Below are positions 23,300 to 33,060 of a DNA stretch of 64,000 bases, piece by piece. Both the position numbers and the translations under genes were made by a program. The notes below the pieces were generated by a model, which saw only the letters and a list, made by a program, of their open reading frames with translations, did no database searches and was not told the DNA's origin. Source of the stretch: Tetrapyrgos nigripes (taxonomy: Eukaryota; Basidiomycota; Agaricomycetes; Agaricales; Campanellaceae); assembly GCA_013368315.1 (NCBI GenBank), contig JAACJM010000006.1:868001-932000 (forward strand), in the 5' to 3' direction. Numbering within the stretch: position 1 is the stretch's first letter; each line of letters opens with the position of its first letter.

Positions 23300-23565
23300 C
23301 TGTCCCATTTCGTTCAATTCGCGAGTCACGCGTCACGTACCCCCCAAAATTCGCGAAAAAAATCGGCCGTCACGCATCACAAAAAGCCATTCGCGAAATC
23401 TCTGCCAAGATACCTTCCAAAACCGGCAATTTCTCTGTCAAATTTCGCGAAATTTCGCGGAAAAAAGCTCGAGTCACTGCTCACGCCGCAGTTTTTCGCG
23501 GTCAAAAAATTCGCGAGGGCATGTCACGGTCACGATGCCCTCGCGAATTGAACGAAATGGGACAG
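23300..23565. mobile_element. 266-bp MITE with ~26-bp terminal inverted repeats and TA target duplication
   Basis: The ends start ctgtcccatttcgttcaatt and are mirrored by aattgaacgaaatgggacag, continuing inward to ~26 bp of perfect inversion (through cgcgag). TA dinucleotides at 23298-23299 and 23566-23567 flank it. The uninterrupted version of this site is visible in copy 2 of the block near 59205. The interior is full of cgcgaa and gtcacg words and codes for nothing. TA target plus short length fits a non-autonomous Tc1/mariner-type element; the superfamily is inferred from the target only. Confidence 0.85.
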
Positions 23566-23666
23566 TATTACAATAACCTTTATCAAGGTCCTCGAAGACA
23601 GCGTCAGATTGTTTCAGCTTGGAGACATCATTCCTGAAGACCTCTTGGAATTTGATGACTTTGGAG

Positions 23667-24012
23667 TAATAGAATAGACGGTAAGTCTCAGCGCAGAAGG
23701 ATGAACGCTATAATATATTAGCTACCTAATAGAATAGACGGTAAGTCTACATAGGTAACATCAGTAAAGATAAATAAGAAATAGTAACAGTAGTGCTACT
23801 CACCTCAGTGCAGAAGGATGAATGCTGAGGTGCGAGATGTAAAACAAAGGTATATAAGACATCTTGCCACAAGCAAGATGTCAGTATGTAAGTCCGAATA
23901 AATAGGATGTCCGCACTGTCCGGACGCGAAATAAGCTTGCGCCACAGTGCGCCACAGTCCGTGAGTCAAGGGAGCGAATAAGAGACAAGAACGCGCACTT
24001 CAATTTCTAACA
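23667..24012 (-). repeat. Copia 3' LTR (346 bp)
   Basis: It keeps a 57-bp segment absent from the other LTR, including tatataag at 23851-23858. The motif ctaatagaatagacggtaag occurs twice within it (near 23667 and 23727), an internal subrepeat shared by both LTRs. Confidence 0.92.
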
Positions 24013-27000
24013 CTCCCACTTGGGCGCGGGCTCATTCTGATAAGACAAACAAAAGCATTATGCTTATCACCAGAAAGACCCTTGGTTAATCCATCAGCTG
24101 CCATTTGCGATGTAGGCACATAGTCAAGTTGAACAGAACCATTTGAAATGGCAGTGTGAATGAAATGATACTGGAGTTGAATGTGCTTTGTACGAGGGTG
24201 ATCTCCAGGGTTCTGAGCAAGTGCAATGGCACCTTGGTTGTCACCCAAGTAGTGTTGCGCGTGGCTCCACTCGACTCTGGCTAAGCTGATGAGTCGAGCT
24301 GTTATATAGTCGAGCCGAGTCAAGTAAACGTAAGCCGGCTTTGTATTAATTGGCTTCGGCTCGCTTGCAGCCCTAGTCGTGTCCACTGATTCATGTCATC
24401 AGCTGTCTCAAGCTGCTTCAAAAATTGCCTTAAGACCGCCCTATGTCTTTACTGAGCAAGTCAGACAATAGGGTATATAATTTTCTCACTCTAGAGATCC
24501 TAAAAAGACCTGATAAGTGCCAGAAAGTCTCTTTTGTAATGTTGTCTCACTATTCAGATATTGACCCTGAATAATATATTGTACAATTATATTGTAGAAA
24601 TATATTACAACTCTATTAGACAAAAAGCTGTCAGCTCACACTGGCTCGAGTCAAGTCAGTGCACTTTTTTGCAGCTCTAGACCCGAGTCATTGATTTGAT
24701 GAGTCAGAGCTGTTGGGAGCCAAGCCGGAGTGAGCCAAAGCTGAGCTGGCACAATACTACACCCCAGAGGTCTGTAGGTCCAGTTTGTGCAAAACCCAAC
24801 TGCTCAAGGAGTTGACGAAGCCAAATAGCCTCTTGAGCTGCCTGAGTACAAGCCATATACTCTGCCTCAACAGAGGAGAGTGCAGGTGAAGACTGAAGCT
24901 TACTACTCCAGCTGACAGCAGCCCCACACATTAAGAACACATAACCACTGGTAGAGCGACGAGTATCAACATCACCAGCCCAGTCCGAATCAGTATACCC
25001 TAGAATGAGAGATGTTAAGCCATCTTCACTCTGAGCATTGTACTCAAGGCCCCAATGCTTTGTACCACCCAAGTAATGAAGACAGTGGATGGCTTGGTCC
25101 AAATGCACTCTGCCAGGATTAGAGCTGAACTTGCTCAAAGACCCAACAGCAAAAGCAATGTCAGGACGGGTACCAAGCATGGCATACATGAGAGTACCAA
25201 TGATAGACTGGTAATGTGAAGCATCAACATCAGACTGACCAGGAAGAGGGCAGTCATCTTTCGACAACTTTATACTCAAAGAAAGAGGAGTGATGAATGT
25301 ACAGCCGTCATTGCAATGGAAATGAGCAAGGGATTCTTCAATGTAGCGAGTCTGGGAAAGTCGAATAGTGCGAGCCTCTCAGTTGTATTCTATGGCAATG
25401 CTGAGTAGTTGAGAGACAGGACCAAGGTCCTTGATGCTGAAGCAAGCACGGAGTTGGTCTTTAACTTTCTGCATGAATGTAAGATCATTCGAGAGAAGCC
25501 CAATATCATCAATGTAGACAGCAATGAAGCAAATGTTCTTCCCCTTTTAGAGGACATAGATGCAGTGGTCTGCATGGATGCATATGAAACCAAGTTTTGC
25601 AAGTTCTGAATGGAGTAACTGGTTCCACACATGGGAGGCTTGCTTAAGGCCATAGATGGAGCGAAGGAGACATACTAATTTGCCTGAGTACTCCCCAATG
25701 CCATGTGGAAGACACATGTAGAGCTCCTCTTCCAAGTCCCCATTAAGGAAGGCAGTATCAACATCAAGGTGATGGAAGTGGAGCTTGAGGCAAATGGCAA
25801 GGGCACAAAGAATGCAGATGGATGTGAGTTTGACAACTGGTGCAAACACCTGGTCAAAGTCGATACCAGGAATCTGAGAGAATCCGCGAGCAACTAAGCA
25901 CACTTTGTACCGCTCTATGGTGCCATCAGCATGTCGCTTGATCTTAAAGACCAGCTTTGAACTGATAGCAGTACGGCCAGGAGGAAGGGATGGAATGACC
26001 TCAAAGGTCTTAGTCTGAACAAGGGACCCCAATTCCTTGTTGATACCTTCCTGCCAGTGAGGGGCATCAGATCCATGCAGTGCCTCATACACAGAACGTG
26101 GCTCTGAAGCCAGTTGAGCATGAACAATAGCAGCAAAGGCCAGGGCTACACCTTCGATCTCCTTTCCCTCAGCTTGAGGCTCTTCCTCATGAGGAGGAGG
26201 CCCGTTATCAGGAGGAACTGGAGGGGGAGTGTCCTGAACATACCATGCAGGTTGACGATGTTTGCGACGTCCCTCAACAAGTTCCCTGGCTTCTTGTTGA
26301 AGAAGCTCCAACTCAGTACGACAATGATTGTGATGACGAGGCAGAGGTACAGGAGGAGGTGAAGGAGGAGCAGATGGAGGATGTGGAGGAGGAATATCAA
26401 CTGGCTCATGTGGTGGATGAGGTTGACCATCAAGGTCATCTGGATTGTCACTGGGAGCAGCTGGCAGTACAGAAATAGGAGCATCAGCATTAGGAGATTC
26501 ATCCCATGCATCTCCCACTTGAGAAATGCCTGGTAGGCCTTCTCCTGGTACGTCACCCTTGACAATGAACTCAGAGAGATCTGGAGTCAGAGCAGGGGGT
26601 TCAGGAGGATTGAGACACTCATCGAAGATGACATTCCAAGAGGTAACAACCTGATATTTATGAGAGTCCCAGAGGTGATAGCCTTTGGTATGCTCCTCGT
26701 ATCCAATGAAGATACACTTCCGAGTCTTGAAGTTGAGTTTCTTCCAGTTGACCTTGGGAACATATGCATAGGCTGGACACCCAAAGGGCTTGAGATGCTT
26801 CAAGGAAGGCTTATTCTCAGGCCAGGCTTCATGAGGTGTACAGGAGGTGAGACGAGAGGCAGGTGAGCGATTGATGAGGTACACAGCAGTCATGACAGCA
26901 TCAACCCAAAATCCAGTTGTGAGCTTAGCTTCAAAAAGCATACAGCGAGCACGTTCCACAATGATGTGGTTGAGGACCTCAGCAAGACCATTCTGCTGGG

Positions 27001-27849
27001 GGGTATGAGGAGCTGTCTTCTCATGGATGATGCCAACATTACAGAGATATGCCTCAAATTCAGCAGACATGTACTCTCCACCATTGTCAGTCTGAAAGAC
27101 CTTAACCTTCAAGCCTGTCTGTAACTTGACCATGGATTTCGATTTGTGAAAACAGGCATAGGCCTCATGTTTGTTACAAAGTAAATAGACCCAGACATTA
27201 TGAGTGTTGTCATCAATGAAGGAGGTATAGTAACGGAAGCCGTTACGTGAAGGAGGAAAGGGACCACAGATATTGGAGTGAACCAAACCGAGTTTATTAC
27301 GAGCCCGTTTATTGGAAGAGGGAAAGGGGTATACATGTTGCTTGCCTGCTGCACAAGCCTCACAAAAATCTAAACAACCCTCTATACAATCAACCCCTTC
27401 AACCATGCCCTTTGCTACCAGTCTTTTGAGATTGTCTTCTCCAAGATGACCTAGGCAGCGATGAGTGAGGTTAAGATCGATAGTTGTGGAGGATCGAGAG
27501 AGATGGGCCTACATTTTGGATAGGCAGGGATGTGCAACCAGTTGATAGATGCCACTGTTTGTCTTCAGACCAGTAGCAACACACCTCTTCATAACATGAT
27601 GAGTAATGAAGCAGTCATCACCATCGAAGGTGATAGTGTGCTTGTGTTTATTGGTGAACTGGGAGACAGAGAGGAGAGAGGCGCTCATATCGGTATGTTG
27701 GCTGGTACGACACCATCTGGAGTGTTCATGAGGAACTGAAGGGTACCAGTAGCAATAATGTAGACAACTGAGGAATCTCTGAGGTGGATAGGAATGGGTT
27801 TATTGAGTTTGGAGTAAGACTCATCCTCAAACCATTCATGGTGTGGACT
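24013..27849 (-). pseudogene. pol: Copia Pol: protease, integrase, reverse transcriptase, RNase H (broken)
   Basis: The protease motif FIDSGCSHH lies near 27870, in a frame shifted relative to Gag. The integrase has a GAG-pre-integrase zinc region (CEACAAGKQH), then VHSNICGP where the first catalytic Asp of HSD is Asn (27272-27274), FQTDNGGEY with the second Asp and TPQQNGLAEVLN with the Glu. Reverse transcriptase runs LVARGFSQIPGIDF to LDVDTAFLNGDLEEELYM and, after a TAA at 25549-25547, FIAVYIDDIG (the YIDD active site). A TGA at 25381-25379 stands where EYN-R-EARTIRL is expected. RNase H shows GYTDSDWAGDVDTRRSTSGY and SSVEAEYMA. The hAT-like insertion at 24250..24759 splits WG/DNQGAIALA in RNase H. 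All domains are recognisable but none of the chain is continuous. Confidence 0.93.
24250..24759. mobile_element. Nested 510-bp hAT-like MITE inside the Copia element
   Basis: The ends are TAGTGTTGCGC and GCACAATACTA, an imperfect inverted repeat. An 8-bp target duplication with one mismatch flanks it (cacccaag at 24242-24249, caccccag at 24760-24767). The Copia RNase H reading frame continues cleanly across the removed element. The interior is rich in gagtcgagc/gctgagc words and non-coding. The same end sequence is found at 49680..50353. Confidence 0.85.
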
Positions 27850-28958
27850 CAAGTGATGAGAGCATCCAGAGTCAATGAAAGTTTCGTCCTTGCTAGACTT
27901 GGCAATGAAGGCAGCAACATCAGCAGCAATGAAAATGTGGAGGCAGTTAGAAGAGGATGGGAGTGAGTGTTGAATTCAGGAAAGATAGTGGCAAAGAAAG
28001 CCTTGGGGGGAGGAGATGGCTCTGAGTCTGAGTTATCCTCACTATCTGAATCCTCCTGATCATGAACTATAGCAGCTGATGTGGTTTTCTTCCTCCCACT
28101 GTCCCTCATGTCCCTAGACATGTTCTGAGATGTCTCCCATTCCAGTTTCCTCTTCTTCTTCCTGCAACCTTCCTCCTTATGCCCAGGGATCCTACAGAAA
28201 CCACACCACTCCTTTCCTGCTTTTCCTGACTTCCCTTTACCCTTAGCCTTCTGTTGAGCTAGCATAGCATGCTCAGTAGGGTTCTCTGCAGTGCCATAGA
28301 GTTGTGTGTACTCCTGGGTAAGACGAGCTCGAACACTGGTAGTAGAGAGAGGACTAGTGGGGGTAGTGGACTTGAGGAGAATGACAGCAGTGGTTTCCCA
28401 CATAGAGCCATCACGAGGAAGGGACATGAGCATGAGCTGAGCAAGGAATACATCTCCAAATTAGTCTGAGGTTTTGAGTTTCTTGTTCTCTATATCAAAG
28501 AAGTTGAGGTGGTCGTGCATGGACTCACCCTCGACATATTTTTTCTTGATGATTGCCAAGAGACCAGTAGATGTGACCTGGTGTTCCTCTTTGAGCTTGT
28601 CCCAAATGGCCTTAGATGACATAAGGTCTGTGATGAGTGAGAGCTGGTCAGAAGCAAGATGCTCCTTGATGAGGCCAATAGCACAGTCATCAGCCTTAAG
28701 GGAATCCTTGTAGGTGTGGCTCTCCTCAGCATAGAGACGTTTGAGACTGGCTCTAGTGGAAAAGTCTGAGACAGCAATCCCAGATAAATCTGGAGTTGCA
28801 GGTTGCAGCAAGACAGACATATCCCCAGTAACATAGTGCCAGACCTGATACCATTGAAGTTTCCCTTGCATAGGGCCACTCCAAGATTGCCAAGGTATGC
28901 CAGTTTGTAGCATAGGGATAGATTCTGAGCTCAGAGAGGTAGCAGATGTAGAAGGCAT
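27849..28958 (-). pseudogene. gag: Copia Gag (in-frame stop)
   Basis: The start at 28958 opens MPSTSATSLSSESIPML. The capsid-type region includes WQSWSGPMQGKLQWYQVW, DQLSLITDLMSSKAIWDKL and KKKYVEGESMHDHLNFF, typical of Copia Gag. A TAA at 28463-28461 interrupts it, and the same frame resumes with QLMLMSLPRDGSMWETTAVI and a CCHC zinc knuckle, CGFCRIPGHKEEGC, near 28190. It ends in an acidic Ser/Glu-rich linker before the protease; one frameshift near 27965 separates it from Pol. Gag packages the element RNA; this copy is dead. Confidence 0.88.
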
Positions 28959-29107
28959 GATGGTGGATTAAATGAATGGAGAACTCGAAGGAATAATGGA
29001 GGAATATGTGAGAGAATTCGAAGGAACAATAGAATGAGTGTGGAGGATGGAGCGCATGCAGAGAGTTAATGATCTGTCAAAAACAGGTGGAGCCAGGGCC
29101 CATAACC

Positions 29108-29396
29108 TAATAGAATAGATGGTAAGTCTCAGTGCAGAAGGATGAACACTATAATATATTAGCTACCTAATAGAATAGACGGTAAGTCTACATAGGTAAC
29201 ATCAGTAAAGATAAATAAGAAATAGTAACAGTAGTGCTACTCACCTCTTGCCACAAGCAAGATGTCAGTATGTAAGTCCGAATAAATAGGATTTCCGCAC
29301 TGTCTGGACGCGAAATAAGCTTGCGCCACAGTGTGCCACAGTCTGTGAGTCAAGGGAACAAATAAGAGACAAGAACGTGCACTTCAATTTCTAACA
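29108..29396 (-). repeat. Copia 5' LTR (289 bp), with 57-bp deletion and CpG decay
   Basis: Compared with the other LTR it lacks 57 bp after ctcacctc, including the tatata motif, and differs at about ten further positions, most of them CpG sites changed to TpG or CpA on this copy. This is the promoter-bearing LTR in element orientation. Confidence 0.9.
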
Positions 29397-30490
29397 TGGA
29401 GTACCATTGACTAGAATGAGTGTGATTCAAGTTAGGGCTGGGAGCTGATTTCAAACAAGAGTGATGGCCAGTGATTGAAGACATTGAGCAAACGGAATCA
29501 AGACATTTTCCCAGCATTCTTTGTACAAGGTCTAAGATCAACATTCTGCAGATCAGTACTTGGACTGCAGTTCAAGTAGCAAAAAAAATTACCCAAGAAA
29601 TATACATGTACTGAGGTATGAAATTCACCACATCTGTGAGTGGTCTACCAATCAACAGCAGGGTGACTAAAGCAATTAGAAACAGATAGTTGTGCTTTGC
29701 GGCAAATCCAAATATTTTGGGAGCATTGCTGGAAACATATTCTCTAAGAGTAGTAACAACTTGGAAATCAGAATGTGTGACAGTTCATGAAAGACAGAGA
29801 CATACTTCATTTTGAGTGAACAAAGGCTCATTGCAAAATACACTTCATATTTCTCCACAGCCTCTGCCAATTTAAGTAGTTCGTTGAAAGACATGTCATT
29901 GAGGCCGGGATGTCTCTGAAGATAGACGAAAGGAAAGAGAAATTCTAGAGTGTCAGCAGATTCAGATAGCAGAACAATTTCTCCTTCGGCAGTTGGGGTA
30001 TTTGCAGGAGGAAATCCTCCAGAACAAAACTCGAGATTCCTCTTGTGAAGATGAAAGAGGACACTATTGGGGGAAGAAAAGATTACATTGCCCCCAGAAT
30101 CTGGGTTGACTGTCAGGATTCAGGAAGAGTCAACAGAAGCCTGAGACTATAGATGTAGACGGTGGCTTATAATGAGCTGAAGTCATATACGCTGGCTTAG
30201 AAAGAGCTGAAGCCTTGCCAACCTTGGTGTCTGACATTGTGGAAGGGCAAGACTTTGACAAGAACACTGTGTCACGGTCTTCTTCAAACTTCCCATGATC
30301 GACTGCTCACGCCAAAGAACTCAGAGTTGGAGTTCGTGCAGACTCAGGCTTTGTATGTATTATTGTTGACAGTCAGTCATGATTAGCCTGGACAGTCACT
30401 GAGGATTGATTTGGAATACCTAGTTTCTCGTTGATGCCCCAGCTGCAGTCAGTCATTGTCATTTCAAACCCAAAGAGACTAGAATTCCAT

Positions 30491-32440
30491 CACCAAAACG
30501 TTATCAACGATATAATGTTGGATGGGGCATGGCCACAGCCTGTAACGATGACAGGATGGTGATTAGCTGTTATCACGTTGCTGTCATAATTTCAAAGTGT
30601 TATTACAAGGCCAAATGAAATGAGGCTGAGTTCTTTACACTCCGTTTCTGCGTGTGGTGGTGCATATTCATCCTGTCTCCTCCCGTGCTGTTGTTTCTGG
30701 TTTCCTCTGAGTCCTTGCCCATATCTGCAGCTCCTGTATTTCTTAACACGACCAAACAATGCTGTTGTCTCAATATCTTTGTGACCAGTAATAGGCTGTT
30801 TCTCTAGTAAGTGCTCTTAGCACACAGAACACAACCAGAAAAACCTATATAGTTTGTTTTGCAAGTGTATCTAGTAAGTAGAATACTCTTCAATTTAGTC
30901 CACAGTTTAGAGATCTTTTGGGGGATTCTTGTAAAGGTTTGCACGAAGGCACACACACAATATCAATTCAACCAGTTCAATTCTATTTGAAGGCGCTAAT
31001 GCCTTAGACACAGTTTCCAACTCTTGAGGACACAAGTTATAAACACAAAACAACCAACAAATATATTCAACACTGATTTAACCAACACTGTATGTTTAGA
31101 CTCCATGCGAGTATGATAAGTTTGTTTAGAAGCTCTTGTCTGTGTTTCACAGTCTCTACTGCTAAATAGGGAGAATCCTGATACTCTACAGTCTGTTGCT
31201 TGGGTAGCTACTAGTAATACCTGGTCCTTTTATACTACTCGTAGCTACAACTATACAGTTTTACATTTCTTTTCAATGTCCACTAAAATATATCAAAGAA
31301 AACAGAAAATCTACTCTAACCGCTAGTCTGTGAGCATAGTAACTACTGGATCTAGTAGGTACCTTCTAATTAGGGTATACAGGAAACTTGAATATTATCT
31401 AATTTTCGTAGTAGGGATTTCTCTGTCCCTTGCTCCACTCTTTTTACTAGTAGGGTACTCTCTGATACTGGTGGCCGTAGCCTACCTGACTCAGATGGCT
31501 CCACTTATGACTACGCTTCAGAATACCGCTAATCCTGTGGGTTTAGGGTATCCTTGTATCTAGTCTCCTCCTTTTGTTCTCTATAGTTTTGAACGTATAC
31601 TTATTCCTTTACACTGCTAGTTAAACTTGTACACCGCTAATCCGAGTCCAGCTCTTCAATAGTAATGCTCAAGCCTTACGAACTAGCATAGTATAGCAAA
31701 GGATAGTACTGCACTTATCTTTAAGATACCAATCTGTAGTGATCTCGGTAAGTACTGCTTTCGGTAATACTTATGCCCGAATCAGTAATCCCTCTACTTT
31801 GTACCTTATTACGTTAGTGAACTTCGCAACACTTTAGACACTTAGTATCGTTGCCGCTAGTTCATCCCCTTTGTACCATCTGAAAGCTATGGTTTCTAGC
31901 TTTCTATTGATATAAATATTGTGCCAGTTTGCCATTCTAATCATCTGTAGTATATATCTGGGTTAGAAACCCGTATATCTGAATTCTCTGATGGTGACGT
32001 GTCCTTTCGGATCTAGCAGTCTAAGCCTTCGATCTGGGTTTGTAATGCCAACGTGTACCCGTGAATAGGGGCGTTTCTCCTCCTTCTCTATCCCTTGAGT
32101 CGTACTAGTGGTATTAGGCCGCTATAGCATGTTTGTTAAGTCTTTGTAGACTTTGTAGTTAGGTGGGTCTGCTACTATAGCTGTATCCCCTAGTATGTAT
32201 CTGTTATAATACTTTGAACAAGTCTTATTCTTATCCGTAAGTATTGACCATTAACATCCCTTAGGTTATATACCTAATTCCTAGTACTTTGACTAGCAGT
32301 TCAGGACTCACTCTAGTCCTTATTATCCATTTAAGAGTAACTTAAACATGTATTAGCACTAGTTTTGGGTTATTTACTGCGAATTTGTACAGCGTATCAC
32401 CGGTAACAAAAGTTTCCAATCTTAATCTTTCATTTCATTG
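30491..32440. other. AT-rich region without genes, many ctagta words
   Basis: About 1.95 kb holds no supportable coding sequence. The hexamer ctagta and close variants recur (for example near 30804, 30869, 31209, 31355, 31449, 32276). A hydrophobic open frame at 31330..31563 is probably a composition artefact. It may be a decayed non-coding repeat, but no terminal repeats were found. Confidence 0.4.
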
Positions 32441-32660
32441 TCTTTTTTCTTCATCTTGTTCTTTTTTTATTGCTTTCCTTTCTCTTTTGCTCTCTTTCAT
32501 TTTTCGTTATCTTTATCTCTCTCAATCTCTTGTCTTCTTCTTCATCACTTGCTTTCTTTTCCTTTTTCCTCTCTTCTCTCTCAGAGTCTCTCTTGATCTC
32601 TCGTCTCCTTCTTCATCACTTGCTTTCTTTTCTTTTTTCCTCTCTTTTCCTCAACAGTTC
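32441..32660 (+). repeat. Pyrimidine-rich imperfect tandem duplication
   Basis: Two copies of a ~70-bp unit, each containing cttcttcatcacttgctttc followed by ttttttcctctctt-like sequence, sit side by side (about 32530-32600 and 32600-32660) inside a long C/T tract. Hydrophobic open frames here come from the base composition and are not genes. Confidence 0.75.
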
Positions 32661-33060
32661 ACATGTTTGCTTATCATCCAGTTTTGGGCCTCTGCACCTC
32701 ATCTGGCTTCTTCCCACTCCAGTAAAGAGAAAACCTGTGGCCTCATACTTGCCACACGCAGCATTGGCCCACATCCCTTTCATAACACCTCATCATGATT
32801 TTGAGGGAGTTGTAACACTTCCTCACAATGGCAAGGGTGTGATAGCACATTGTATAGGCTGAGCATTGTGAGACACCATGCACCCAAGTGAAAACCCTCA
32901 GTATGGGTAACAGGCCGGATTTCCCCTTGACTAGGCAGGCAAGTTCATCGGTATGCTTTGACTAATCATGCTTACATGATATCTTGTCAGTGTGATTATC
33001 TATGTACATGGACTTGTAGTTTACAATGCAATGTTGCAGGCTACAAGAATACAAATGTGA

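Larger units (their letters stand above)
23667..29396 (-). mobile_element. Ty1/Copia-type LTR retrotransposon, decayed, with 5-bp target duplication TGGAG
   Basis: The element is read on the minus strand. The 3' LTR is 23667..24012 and the 5' LTR 29108..29396; both start TGTTAGAAATTG and end ...TCTATTA. TGGAG is repeated at 23662-23666 and 29397-29401. A polypurine tract, aagtgggag (minus strand, 24013-24021), abuts the 3' LTR, as is typical of Copia. The internal order is Gag, protease, integrase, reverse transcriptase, RNase H, which is the Copia order. It carries in-frame stops, at least one frameshift and a nested 510-bp hAT-like insertion, so it cannot be autonomous. It interrupts the BTB gene. 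Confidence 0.95.
23156..30237 (-). pseudogene. BTB/POZ-domain gene, copy 1, split by a MITE and a Copia element
   Basis: The start, MSDTKVGKAS, is at 30237, and the N-terminal BTB region follows at ~30000-29500: VLFHLHKRNLEFCSGGFPPANTP-type sequence, then HPGLNDMSFNELLKLAEAVEKYEVYFAMSLCSLKMK. The coding sequence is cut at 29397 by the Copia element, resumes at 23666, is cut again by a 266-bp MITE at 23300..23565, and ends near 23156. The second copy (59082..60109) shows what the uninterrupted order looks like. The 29.4-30.2 kb part has also lost many CpG sites compared with that copy. Both insertions fall in the 3' half, so a truncated BTB protein could still be made, but the full gene cannot. 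BTB proteins of this group act in protein-protein contacts; the exact role is unknown. Confidence 0.8.
20422..30490 (+). repeat. Segmental duplication, copy 1 (fasciclin-methyltransferase-BTB block), expanded by insertions
   Basis: Read without the 266-bp MITE and the 5.7-kb Copia element, this interval is collinear with 55846..~60335. Homology starts inside exon 1 of the fasciclin gene (acacaacccactttgac) and ends just past a shared tgtcatt-t-aaacccaaagaga segment near 30470. Both copies keep the same gene order and orientation. Confidence 0.85.

Noticed and set aside
31330..31563. Hydrophobic 77-codon open frame
   Set aside because: No homologous motif, no neighbours, and it lies in AT-rich repeat-like sequence; hydrophobicity follows from composition.
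32385..32862. Overlapping Phe/Ser/Leu-rich open frames
   Set aside because: Products of a pyrimidine-rich tandem repeat, not genes.
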